A stretch of 28,685 bases of DNA, taken from contig MFEQ01000002.1 of NCBI GenBank assembly GCA_001777665.1, positions 1 to 28,685 of the forward strand. The letters run 5' to 3'. The notes beneath the pieces were generated by a model. It did not search any database. It saw nothing but the letters and a program-made list of their open reading frames with translations, and was not told where the DNA came from. How positions within the stretch are numbered: the stretch's first letter is position 1; every line of letters starts with the position of its first letter. A program made the translations under genes and the position numbers. This stretch comes from Candidatus Doudnabacteria bacterium RIFCSPHIGHO2_02_FULL_42_25. Lineage in GTDB: Bacteria > Patescibacteria > Doudnabacteria > UBA920 > O2-02-FULL-48-8. Of this stretch, positions 6,267 through 14,000 are shown one piece after another.

Positions 6267-6301
6267 CTGTTAACTGTTTACTGATCACTGTTATCTGATT
6301 C
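6267..6301. repeat. 7-bp array adjoining the stop codon of the dockerin gene
   Basis: Five consecutive heptamers (CTGTTAA, CTGTTTA, CTGATCA, CTGTTAT, CTGATTC) end in the stop codon at 6301-6303. On the coding strand the array supplies TAA or TGA in the two frames not used by the gene, directly after the natural TAG. Confidence 0.8.
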
Positions 6302-7575
6302 TAGCCGGTCCAATCATAAAGCATTATAGAAAAATCTCGAAGTCCAACTTTTCCCGATTTATCGATATCCGCTCTGGGATTAAACGGATTTGTATCATCC
6401 CAGAAATACAGCAATATTGAAAAATCGATGAGATTGACCCAGCCGTCACAGTTCAAATCCGACCGTTTACATTCAGGGGATGGCGTGGGTACCGATGTAT
6501 CACCGACTTCGAAACTCAAGGTAAAACTATTTGGCGAGTTGATACTGCCAACCAAAGCGTGAGAAAAAACTTGATAAACTGCTTTAATCAACGCTGTCGT
6601 ATCCAGTAGATAAGAATAGTAACCATTGGCGTCTGACGTCACGTTAACATTGGCTTGCCCGCTAATATTAATCGTGACCGGAACACTCGGCGCAGTATAA
6701 CCAGAAATCGTCAAACTTTCACCCTGCTTGATGGTCGAATAACTCAAATGAATGGTTGGGGCAATTATCAAATCATTGACTACCACAGCAACGCCGCTAG
6801 AAATGGTTCTGCTGGTATTTAAATTCGGAGAAAGATTGCCGGTACTATCAGCCGCGTATAGCGAAAAATTATAAGTACCGTTGCTCAAACCGTTTAAGCC
6901 CATTGAAAAGTAACCAGAGGTAGCGGCAGTGGTCGTTGCAGCAATAGTCCCATCCTGAACCAATGTTACTAAACTGTTAGGATAAGCTATCCCATTAAAT
7001 GTTAACTGGTTGCCATAGCCTCCACCCCCACCTCCACCGCCCCCAGCTGCAGTAGGCACAGCCGTAGCTTCGTTAGAAAAAACTAAGAAATTTCCGCCAG
7101 GACTAAGCGCTTTGATAATAAAATAATAAGTTGTGCCTGCAGTTAATCCCGATTTGATAAAAGTCGTCACACTGCCGACATTTTCAAATACATAGGATCC
7201 TGAAATTGTTCCTGTGCCGACTTCGTAACTCCCGACTGTAATGCCCAAAAAAGTTGTGGGGGCAGTCCAACTCAAACTCGCTTGGCCTGCTCCAGGAGTA
7301 GCCGTTAAAACATTCGCATTAACTTTAAAAAAATACTGGAACCCGCTCCAGAGTTGAAAATTTGTGGAAGTCGATTTGCCGATTCCTAGCTGACCAATCG
7401 ATTGACCTAAGCCAAAATTAGCTGAACTGGTCGACGACGTGCCCTCATCTATCACCGGGTCTTTTACCGTAAAATTTGTCGAAGAATAATCAGTAGCAAA
7501 AACACTTTGACTTGCAAGTAAAGCCATAGCAACCATCAATAACGCAATAGCTTTTTTTGTTTCTTTCTTAAGCAT
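6301..7575 (-). CDS. Secreted dockerin protein with Fn3 and Ig-like domains, 424 aa
   Basis: An N-terminal signal peptide (about 1-27, ending VFA) is followed by a beta-rich region (YSSTNFTVKDPVIDEGTSS). A fibronectin type III domain (about 95-175; ASLSWTAPTT, GTTYYFIIKALSPGG) and a run of nine glycines come next, then two Ig-like domains. The C-terminus (about 366-423) is a type I dockerin with two calcium-loop repeats: DLNCDGWVNLIDFSILLYFW, which is canonical, and DIDKSGKVGLRDFSIMLYDW, which has Ser at loop position 5 and Gly at 9. Dockerins bind cohesins. The protein has no membrane anchor and is followed by two anchored cohesin proteins, so it is likely held on the surface by them (inference). 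A catalytic domain is absent. Confidence 0.85.
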   Translation of the reverse strand: MLKKETKKAIALLMVAMALLASQSVFATDYSSTNFTVKDPVIDEGTSSTSSANFGLGQSIGQLGIGKSTSTNFQLWSGFQYFFKVNANVLTATPGAGQASLSWTAPTTFLGITVGSYEVGTGTISGSYVFENVGSVTTFIKSGLTAGTTYYFIIKALSPGGNFLVFSNEATAVPTAAGGGGGGGGGYGNQLTFNGIAYPNSLVTLVQDGTIAATTTAATSGYFSMGLNGLSNGTYNFSLYAADSTGNLSPNLNTSRTISSGVAVVVNDLIIAPTIHLSYSTIKQGESLTISGYTAPSVPVTINISGQANVNVTSDANGYYSYLLDTTALIKAVYQVFSHALVGSINSPNSFTLSFEVGDTSVPTPSPECKRSDLNCDGWVNLIDFSILLYFWDDTNPFNPRADIDKSGKVGLRDFSIMLYDWTG

Positions 7576-7587
7576 TAGGCTAAGCGT

Positions 7588-7638
7588 AGTATAGCAAAAA
7601 ACCCTCAGATTATACAGGTCTAGGTTATACGGTGTCGC
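7588..7638 (-). promoter_or_regulatory. Candidate promoters of the dockerin-cohesin operon
   Basis: Two -10 boxes face the gene. TATACT (7593-7588) has an extended TG and lies 12 bases before the ATG. TATAAT (7614-7609) has GCGACA (7638-7633) 18 bp upstream. The second is the better two-box match; the first would give a nearly leaderless message. Confidence 0.45.
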
Positions 7639-7645
7639 AATGATT

Positions 7646-7678
7646 CCTCCCCTTAGTATAAGGGAAGGTTAGGAGGGG
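7646..7678. repeat. Intergenic GC-rich imperfect palindrome
   Basis: CCTCC (7646-7650) pairs with GGAGG (7672-7676), and an inner CCCTT (7650-7654) pairs with AAGGG (7660-7664). The surrounding text is a purine-rich run (AGGAGGGGTTAGGGG). It resembles a short extragenic repeat element. Confidence 0.45.
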
Positions 7679-7703
7679 TTAGGGGTGGTAATTTAAAGCA
7701 AAT

Positions 7704-7733
7704 CACGCAATCCTGATGACAATCAGGATCTCT
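7704..7733. repeat. Palindromic 30-bp repeat, copy 1 (3' side of GIY-YIG gene)
   Basis: This copy contains ATCCTGAT followed by a mirror ATCAGGAT and matches 29 of 30 bases of the copy at 8044-8073, in the same orientation. The stop codon and last two sense codons of the GIY-YIG gene lie inside it. Confidence 0.85.
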
Positions 7734-8025
7734 TTACTAGATCGTCGTAAAGATCTTTCCATTCTGGATTATCTTTCTCTATTAGATCTATTTTCCACTG
7801 CCGTTTCCAGTTTTTGATTTGTCTTTCTCTTTCAAAAGCTTCTTCAATCGTTTCGCAAGGTTCATAGTACACTAATTTTTCTAGATTATACTTTTTAGTA
7901 AATCCAGGAACTAGTTTTTGTTTATGCTGCCAAACTCTTTCTAACCCAATACCAGTGGCTCCAGTATACAAAACTGTATTTACTTTATTGGTTAATATAT
8001 AAACACCGGGATCTTTGTCTTCCAT
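7723..8025 (-). CDS. GIY-YIG domain endonuclease, 100 aa
   Basis: This is a single-domain GIY-YIG nuclease of the small UPF0213/UvrC-like type. The GVY (residues 7-9) and YTG (20-22) pair stands in for GIY and YIG. ERVWQHKQ supplies the catalytic Arg near residue 29, and ERERQIKNWKRQWKIDLIEK supplies the conserved Glu and the typical basic end. NPEWKDLYDDL closes the domain. Family members cut DNA and some belong to homing or mobile elements. The gene is tightly enclosed by two copies of a 30-bp palindromic repeat, one overlapping its stop codon and the other 18 bp before its start. It may therefore be part of a small selfish unit inserted between surface-protein genes. Confidence 0.88.
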   Translation of the reverse strand: MEDKDPGVYILTNKVNTVLYTGATGIGLERVWQHKQKLVPGFTKKYNLEKLVYYEPCETIEEAFERERQIKNWKRQWKIDLIEKDNPEWKDLYDDLVKRS

Positions 8026-8042
8026 ACATTTCGCTTTACTCT

Positions 8043-8108
8043 ACACGCAATCCTGATGGCAATCAGGATCTCTGCCTGAGATGCTGAATTAAATTCAGCA
8101 TTGCGTGT
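8043..8108. mobile_element. Palindromic MITE-like element, copy 2 of the repeat
   Basis: The 66-bp unit has terminal inverted repeats ACACGCAAT (8043-8051) and ATTGCGTGT (8100-8108). Inside are two palindromes: ATCCTGAT against ATCAGGAT, and TGCTGAATT (8082-8090) against AATTCAGCA (8092-8100). Its first 30 bases repeat at 7704-7733 on the other side of the GIY-YIG gene. The structure fits a small non-autonomous element. Confidence 0.65.
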
Positions 8109-8160
8109 TATTTAATTACTTTGATTTGTTTAGTATTTCGATATTCAGATTTCGATTTTA

Positions 8161-8188
8161 CAAAAAATCAAGCCGTTTCCGACTTGAT
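8161..8188 (-). terminator. Rho-independent terminator of the 166-aa gene
   Basis: On the minus strand ATCAAG-t-CG pairs with CG-g-CTTGAT around a short loop and is followed by six T residues (8167-8162). It lies about 30 bp after the stop at 8221. Confidence 0.75.
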
Positions 8189-8196
8189 CTTTCTAT

Positions 8197-8224
8197 TTAC
8201 TTATTACTTTTTACTTATTACTAC
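8197..8224. repeat. 7-bp array running into a stop codon
   Basis: Four heptamers TTACTTA, TTACTTT, TTACTTA, TTACTAC are in tandem, the last one containing the stop codon of the 166-aa gene (8221-8223). On the coding strand the array places TAA in all three frames within 28 bases. Confidence 0.82.
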
Positions 8225-8721
8225 TTCTTGGTTTCCTGGTACTTTCTGATTGCTTCCACAACTTTGGAATCATCCTTCATGTTTTCCCAGAAGAGGATTT
8301 TATCGCGATCGATGTTCATGACATCCTGTGGACCATGAAGTTCACTCCCCAATTTCACCAATTGGATATTTTTCTGTTGAGTCTGTGCTGTCGCATCCTG
8401 ACTAGTTGGATCTGGTTGGAGTTGTTGGGTAACTTGCAGATAGTAAATATCACGCAATTGCATCCAATCCCCTTCGCCCATGCTTAGTTTACCGAAGTAA
8501 ACCTGACCCGAGGTCAAAAAGACCGCTTGATATTCTGTATCCACACCCAAAACCGCACCAGAAGTGGAACCTGTGGTGTCTTTATAATAGTAACCAAACC
8601 CGGCAGCAGCAGCGAGGACGACGACTACAGCCACGACAGCCCACTTTTTGCCACCTCCCTGACCGGACTGGTCATCTGTTGGCATTGGTTGGGGGGAAGT
8701 GCTGTCTAGAAAATTTTGCAT
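8221..8721 (-). CDS. Conserved-looking single-span membrane protein, 166 aa
   Basis: The N-terminus is a short polar cytoplasmic stretch rich in Gly and Pro, ending GGGKK. A membrane span at about residues 27-46 (WAVVAVVVVLAAAAGFGYYY) follows, and then an exported domain. The latter begins YQAVFLTSGQVYFGKLS, continues DIYYLQVTQQLQ, has a Q/T-rich linker, and ends with a compact charged part (LVKLGSELHGPQDVMNIDRD and FWENMKDDSKVVEAIRKYQE). Proteins of this look are common as hypothetical genes in candidate-phylum genomes (from memory), but I know no function. It has its own promoter and terminator, so it is a separate transcription unit. Confidence 0.8.
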   Translation of the reverse strand: MQNFLDSTSPQPMPTDDQSGQGGGKKWAVVAVVVVLAAAAGFGYYYKDTTGSTSGAVLGVDTEYQAVFLTSGQVYFGKLSMGEGDWMQLRDIYYLQVTQQLQPDPTSQDATAQTQQKNIQLVKLGSELHGPQDVMNIDRDKILFWENMKDDSKVVEAIRKYQETKK

Positions 8722-8773
8722 TTATTTGGATCCTTTAATTAACTTGTTTCGACCATTAGTTCTTTATAGGCCT

Positions 8774-8802
8774 AGTATAGGATAAAATTAATTGCTTGGC
8801 AA
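8774..8802 (-). promoter_or_regulatory. Promoter of the 166-aa membrane protein gene
   Basis: TTGCCA (8802-8797), 17 bp spacer and TATACT (8779-8774) point at the start at 8721. The leader is about 45 nt and contains AAAGGA before the ATG. Confidence 0.65.
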
Positions 8803-8830
8803 CTCTGTCCTCTGGGGATTACTCACATCT

Positions 8831-8940
8831 AGTAATTCGTTGTTCGTCGGCGCTGCGAGTATCGTCAGGCGGTAGCGATATGCATCTTATCCGCTTGACG
8901 TTTAACGCTAACTTATACGCGCGGCGCTGCCGATAAACGT
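8831..8940. repeat. Dispersed intergenic repeat, copy A
   Basis: The left arm (AGTAATTCGTTGTTCGTCGG and the following CGCTGCG.GTATCGTC) and right arm (ATACGCG.GGCGCTGCCG..TAA.CG) match the element at 22164-22236. The middle is longer here and contains unrelated sequence. GGCGCTGC occurs directly repeated in both arms. No gene is seen between 8803 and 9032 apart from this element, a terminator and a 7-bp array. Confidence 0.7.
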
Positions 8941-8948
8941 ATAAACGC

Positions 8949-8971
8949 AAAAGAGACCTAAGCAATAGGTC
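8949..8971 (-). terminator. Rho-independent terminator of the 646-aa gene
   Basis: On the minus strand GACCTA (8971-8966) pairs with TAGGTC (8960-8955) around a 5-nt loop, followed by TCTTTT. It comes right after the 7-bp array at 8981-9015. Confidence 0.65.
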
Positions 8972-8980
8972 CCCTTTCTG

Positions 8981-9015
8981 TTGTTCATTGTTATCTGATC
9001 ATTGTTCATTGATTT
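8981..9015. repeat. 7-bp array downstream of the 646-aa gene
   Basis: Five heptamers TTGTTCA, TTGTTAT, CTGATCA, TTGTTCA, TTGATTT are in tandem, 18 bp after the stop at 9033. On the coding strand they read as AACAATGA-type units carrying TGA and TAA in two frames. CTGATCA and CTGTTAT-type words are shared with the array at 6267-6301. Confidence 0.8.
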
Positions 9016-9032
9016 AAGGTGATTTTCCCAAA

Positions 9033-10973
9033 TTATTGACAATTGCTGGGCTGAGTTATAGATGCAGTTACTACTCCATTATTTGCAGTGATATAAGTTA
9101 CTCCATTTCCGTCACTATCACCCATTACTATACAACCTGTCGTTCCTCCAAAATCCATACTACCAATATAAACTGTACTTTGATTAGAATTACTAACAAA
9201 TTTATTAACTGAATTTCTAAAGGTGTTTGAACCTGTAAAAGTTTGGTTTGCCTGAAGTAAGGGTATTGTCCCTGATACATTCTGAAACGTAAAAACCTGT
9301 CCAGTAACAAATTTAAAATCTAAAGTTCCAGAATAATCATCTCCGATCAGAAATTTAAATGCTCCTGTATTCCCTTCTCCTGTCTGCTCACCTGCTTGCA
9401 AAATAATATTACCGCCATTCCTATTAAATCCAAGCCCAGAAGAGGCATAGAGTCCAACATCTCCGCCGTTTCCACTTGTTACAGTTCCTGCGCTAATAGT
9501 CACGTCCCCAGGATCACCCGATATAGTACCTCCATTTCCAGCCGCTATTTGCAAATCTACCCCGGGGTTGGTAGGCGAAGAAAAACGATTCGAGACTAAA
9601 ATTTTATATGGATCTAAATTACCAGTATATTGGTCCATAAACAATGTTCTATCATCAAATACATAAGCGCCGAAACCAGTGTTAATGTTTACATATCCAT
9701 CAACTCCTGTATTCTGAAAAGCATATCCTGCAGCCAATGATATATTACCTCCATCGCCACTGCTATTAAAACCGCTTGTACTACCCGCTTGTATCCTAAT
9801 ATCCCCAGCGTCTCCGGCTAAGTCAGTGCCGCCTCCTAAAATTTCTATCGCTCCACCATTACCACCAGTAAAATTATGTGCTGCGCTTATCCGAACATTC
9901 CCTGAATCAGCTGTTCCCGATCCTTTTCCTGAACTTAACCATAATGAATCACCGCTTTGATTTGTACCTATTGCATTAGCTATAGAAATACTTCTTGTGG
10001 ATGATCCACTTGTATCATTAAAATTAACATCTCCTCCTAATTTCAATAAATTCCCTGAATTATCCCAAGAAAAATTAGAATTGTTCTCGGCAAGAATCCC
10101 TGGAGATTCAACGAATAAAATAGAACCTGCACTAGAGCCGGTAATAGGTATCCCTATACTTATTCCACTACTGCAAGGTTGCCATTCCAAACTGCCATTT
10201 ACCCCACCATTTTCATATGTTAAACACTGTTCATCTACAGAAGTATTACCATTAACCAAATCAAACTTTGCAGAATTTATTGAATCATCTATTAAACCCA
10301 ATGTCACATCGGCTGATTCAGAACCCGAGCCAAAAACTGAAATTGGGGATGATCCAACAATAGTGCTTATGTAGTTGCCAGTCGAATGAGTACCTAAAAT
10401 AATTAGATCATTCAATGAATTTACTCCGGTTCCTCCCTGCACAGTGGAAAGAATACCTGTAATATCTGTTATAAGATCGATTGGACTTAGAGTAATTTGC
10501 TGATTAGTAAGTGATAAATAATCATAACTTCCAGCTAAGCTTACATCGCCGGTATTTGTCCCTGAAATTATTGCGTCATTTACGAGTGTTAAGGCTCTAT
10601 TTGCATCGCCAGTCAATATAGTTAAAATTCTATCCGCTGTTAGGTCCGATCCGGATGATACAATTAGATCGTGTGAGACATTGGTATCTAAAAGGTGGAG
10701 TCCTGTATTATTCAAAGTCAGTGTCGAAAAAATAACATCTGACGTAGTAGCAAGATGTTGTCCAGTGTCATATAGTAATTGCGAATTGCCAATTGAATCT
10801 GAAACAGTGGTAAATGAATGGTTTGACCCCGTGGAAATGATATTAATAACACTATCGCTAGAAAAAGTCTGGGACTGAGGAGTTAGGCCATTTAAATTCT
10901 GGATAACAGCCTTTGTTTGAGTAGAAAAAGTAAATGAAAACAAAAATAAACTAAAAATAACCAATTTATTCAT
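9033..10973 (-). CDS. Secreted phage-tail-like fibrous protein, 646 aa
   Basis: A signal peptide at residues 1-22 (ending TKA) is followed by a low-complexity beta-rich chain. The part around residues 130-190 (DRILTILTGDANRALTLV, TNTGDVSLAG, LSTVQGGTG) is the repeat style known from phage tail-fibre and tail-spike proteins. The region 310-520 is dominated by GGNGG, GDGGN and GDAGD steps with ISLAAG-type strands, consistent with a beta-solenoid. The C-terminus (GCIVMGDSDGNGVTYITANN and a last Cys) resembles ends of tail-like surface proteins in candidate-phylum genomes. There are no other phage genes, so it is a surface fibre rather than a prophage remnant. AAGGA before the ATG is the ribosome site. 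Confidence 0.72.
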   Translation of the reverse strand: MNKLVIFSLFLFSFTFSTQTKAVIQNLNGLTPQSQTFSSDSVINIISTGSNHSFTTVSDSIGNSQLLYDTGQHLATTSDVIFSTLTLNNTGLHLLDTNVSHDLIVSSGSDLTADRILTILTGDANRALTLVNDAIISGTNTGDVSLAGSYDYLSLTNQQITLSPIDLITDITGILSTVQGGTGVNSLNDLIILGTHSTGNYISTIVGSSPISVFGSGSESADVTLGLIDDSINSAKFDLVNGNTSVDEQCLTYENGGVNGSLEWQPCSSGISIGIPITGSSAGSILFVESPGILAENNSNFSWDNSGNLLKLGGDVNFNDTSGSSTRSISIANAIGTNQSGDSLWLSSGKGSGTADSGNVRISAAHNFTGGNGGAIEILGGGTDLAGDAGDIRIQAGSTSGFNSSGDGGNISLAAGYAFQNTGVDGYVNINTGFGAYVFDDRTLFMDQYTGNLDPYKILVSNRFSSPTNPGVDLQIAAGNGGTISGDPGDVTISAGTVTSGNGGDVGLYASSGLGFNRNGGNIILQAGEQTGEGNTGAFKFLIGDDYSGTLDFKFVTGQVFTFQNVSGTIPLLQANQTFTGSNTFRNSVNKFVSNSNQSTVYIGSMDFGGTTGCIVMGDSDGNGVTYITANNGVVTASITQPSNCQ

Positions 10974-11041
10974 ATTTTTATATCCTTAATTGCTACTATT
11001 TGTATTATTTCAAAAACAAAAATATATAGCAAATACAAACT

Positions 11042-11068
11042 AAAAACTCTGAATTAATCAGAGTTTTT
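11042..11068. terminator. Bidirectional-type terminator after the giant gene
   Basis: AAAAACTCTGA (11042-11052) and TCAGAGTTTTT (11058-11068) form a perfect 11-bp stem with a 5-nt loop. On the minus strand the T-run follows the stem, 20 bp after the stop of the giant gene. Confidence 0.85.
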
Positions 11069-11087
11069 AAAAAAATATTAGATAATT

Positions 11088-14000
11088 TTATGGGCTTCCG
11101 CCACCTCCACCACCACCTGATATACTCCCCGCATTCCAACTATCTCCTAGTGTGGTGGTCTGATCACCTCGTCCGACTAAACCAGGCTTTCCTGTTGAAA
11201 AAGTAGCGTCTGATACCGTAGTCAGTGTCGATCCGTTACGTTTCAAAACAATTGTCGAACCAGTTACTTCAAGCCTTAACAGGTCACTGGTAGAACAAGC
11301 ACTGCCAGTATAATGTACAGTATCTTGAGCACCAGCGCTCCATTCTATTAATTTTATCTCTGTCCCATCACAGTATGCACCATAACCGCTATGAGAACCA
11401 CTCTGCACTCTGACAGCCACACCAATGTGAGTTCCAGAAGCAACGGCGGTTACTGTCATTTCAGCATATTGGTTATCGTTGAAGCTGGCGGCATTCCAAT
11501 AGGCCATAGTATCAGCAGCTGCAGCGTTACTGTGAACTGCGGTACTGCTTATTCCAAACGCTCCAGATGAGACAGTAGTCCAACTCCCACTCAAGACTGA
11601 GCCAGAACTAAATGATTCCGGTAAAGTTGAACTCCCACCAGCACCACCACCAGAACCTCCACTACCTCCACCGCCAGACGCGGTACCCGCAGTCCAGTTG
11701 TCACCTCGAGTTCCGGTACTATTGTCTCGACCCGACAATCCGGGTTTACCGGAACTGTAAGTGGCATCAGTTAGTGTGGTTACAGTAGAACCATTAACTT
11801 TAAGAACAAAACTGGAACCCGTCACTTCTAACCTTATGACGTCATTCACGGCACAAGCAGTACCAGTATAATGTACTGTTTCTGCCCCTGCATTCCACTC
11901 CAAAAGTTTTATATTAGTTGAGCTACAATTCGCGACATAGCCACTCATGCCTGAATCTTGGACCCGAACCGCGACCCCAATATACGCGGGATCAGCCGCC
12001 GCTGCCGCAATGGTCATTTCAGCATAGTGATCATTGCCAAATGATGAACCAATCCAGCGAGCCAAACTATCAGAAGATGCTCCGGTGGTACTGTAAACAG
12101 TATTAGTACTAATAGCAAAAGTTGATGAACCATTAAGGCCCCAATTATTTGTATCAAAGGTCGTGAATATATCTGGCAACAAGTTAACTCCACCGCTCCC
12201 GCCGCCAGAAGCGCCCGTTGGAGGACCTTGGGTGATGAGTTTCCAGCAAGAAGTATCATTATTTCCGAGATTTTGAATACTGGGATGTAAGACAATACTT
12301 TGTGTCCCGCCAAAACATCCAGCATCTTTCAAAATCAAGAATTTCAAATCCGTGGTACCACTCAAGTTTAATAACCATTGCACTCCGGCACTATCCGAAG
12401 ATATCGTAATCGGACTATTGTTGGTGCCGTTCACACTGAAGTTCCCAGTAAACCCAGTTGATGCACCGTTTCGGAATTTGATAGTTTTACCTGCCGACGC
12501 ATTGGTTACGGTAAAATTATAGAAATTCGTAGCAGCAGTACCGGCAATTATGGCTGTTGATCCAGTGGGAGCAAAAACTACTGTACCGTTGTTAGAAGTG
12601 AATGTTCCATTATTCGTCCAATTGCCATAAACAGTGAGTGCATTGGTACCTGAAGCACTCAAGGTATCAGTGATAATCACACTGCCAGCGCCAGTTGATG
12701 ATTCTTCAGCTGAATAAGAATATTTAGTAGTATCGTTAGTGTATAAATATACTGCTTCAATCCAGTCTGCGGTGCGAGGGGTGCTCGAAATTCGAACTTC
12801 GTCCAAATCACCATTGAAGAATAAGCTATTTCCCATTCCGATTTTTGTATTATCGCTAGAATCGGTTATCGTTCCGCTCAATGCTGCTGAATCAGACTGG
12901 GTACCATTAATATACATACGAACATTTGATCCATCATAGGTAGCAGCAATATGGTACCATGTATCAGGACTTAAAGCTGAAGCCGCATCAATTTTTTCAT
13001 TCCAAGCAGAAACATTCAGATAAATACTGGGAGTCTTATCGGTTGCTTCGCCAAAAAACAACGTGTACTCACCTGTAGCATCATCTTGTCTTGCCACTAT
13101 GACAGGAGATGATTGATTTGTATCTTCCAACTTAGCCCATGCTTCCAACGTTAAACTACTACTACTGTCAAAATCAATACCAACTCCTGCCCCTACATCT
13201 ATATAATCATCAGTGCCATCAAAGTCCAAACTACCGCCAATTTTTCCAGCAGCTTGTGCGCCAGCTGCCATCGAGCCATTGGCATCTCCATCATTGTCGA
13301 AATTAGTTGAATCACAAACTTCTTTCGTTCCAGTACAAGTAGTGGTTGGGTCTTCTTTCAAATGCCAAACGCCCTGATAATTAGCATCCCAAACTCCGTT
13401 TGCACTTTGACCATCTGAAGCGCCAGAATTGTTGTAGTACATCCAGATATAGTCTGTGCTGGATGCAGCATTAATTTGGGGAACTTTGACCCAAACTAGT
13501 GAAGTACCTGTTTCATCCCATTTCTCAATTTCATGAGAAAGCGAAGTTCCGTCCGCATCAACAAATCGAATATCTTGGCCTGAGTTTTGAGTTTTACTAT
13601 CATCAATGTTACCTACTGTATCAGAAAGTGAAATTAAGACTGGGAAGTTGACCAAATTTTCACTGGATGCTGAATTGTTAAGAGTAATTTTTCTTCGGTT
13701 AAGCCAACTCGAATTCCACCAAACATCGCTATTCGATGATCCAACTGTTATCGTCGGATCATAAGTGTTCAGATCTAAAGTCCCAGCTGACACCGTCAGA
13801 GTATTCAGAACACTGTAAGTCCCAGCAGCTGGTTTAAAAGTATTGCTAGCTTTATTCAAAATCAAATTGTTGTAAGTTAGTGCTGGAACATCGACATCCC
13901 CCGATGCTTGCGATGGGATAAATTCAATCGTGGCGTCAGAAGTATTAAAGGTCCCGTTATTTGTAATCTGGCCTGTCGCTGCTGTAAAACTCAACGTATA

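Noticed and set aside
3029..7575. Cellulosome gene cluster
   Set aside because: No glycoside hydrolase, carbohydrate esterase or carbohydrate-binding module was recognised beside the cohesins and dockerin.
657..8025. Recoding of TGA as glycine (Gracilibacteria/Absconditabacteria code)
   Set aside because: TGA ends several genes at plausible positions (1108, 1631, 2643, 7723), and no convincing long frame is interrupted by in-frame TGA.
9033..10973. Prophage suggested by tail-fibre-like proteins
   Set aside because: No capsid, terminase, portal, integrase or lysis genes are present. Both tail-like proteins are embedded among exported surface-protein genes, and the complete one has its own signal peptide.
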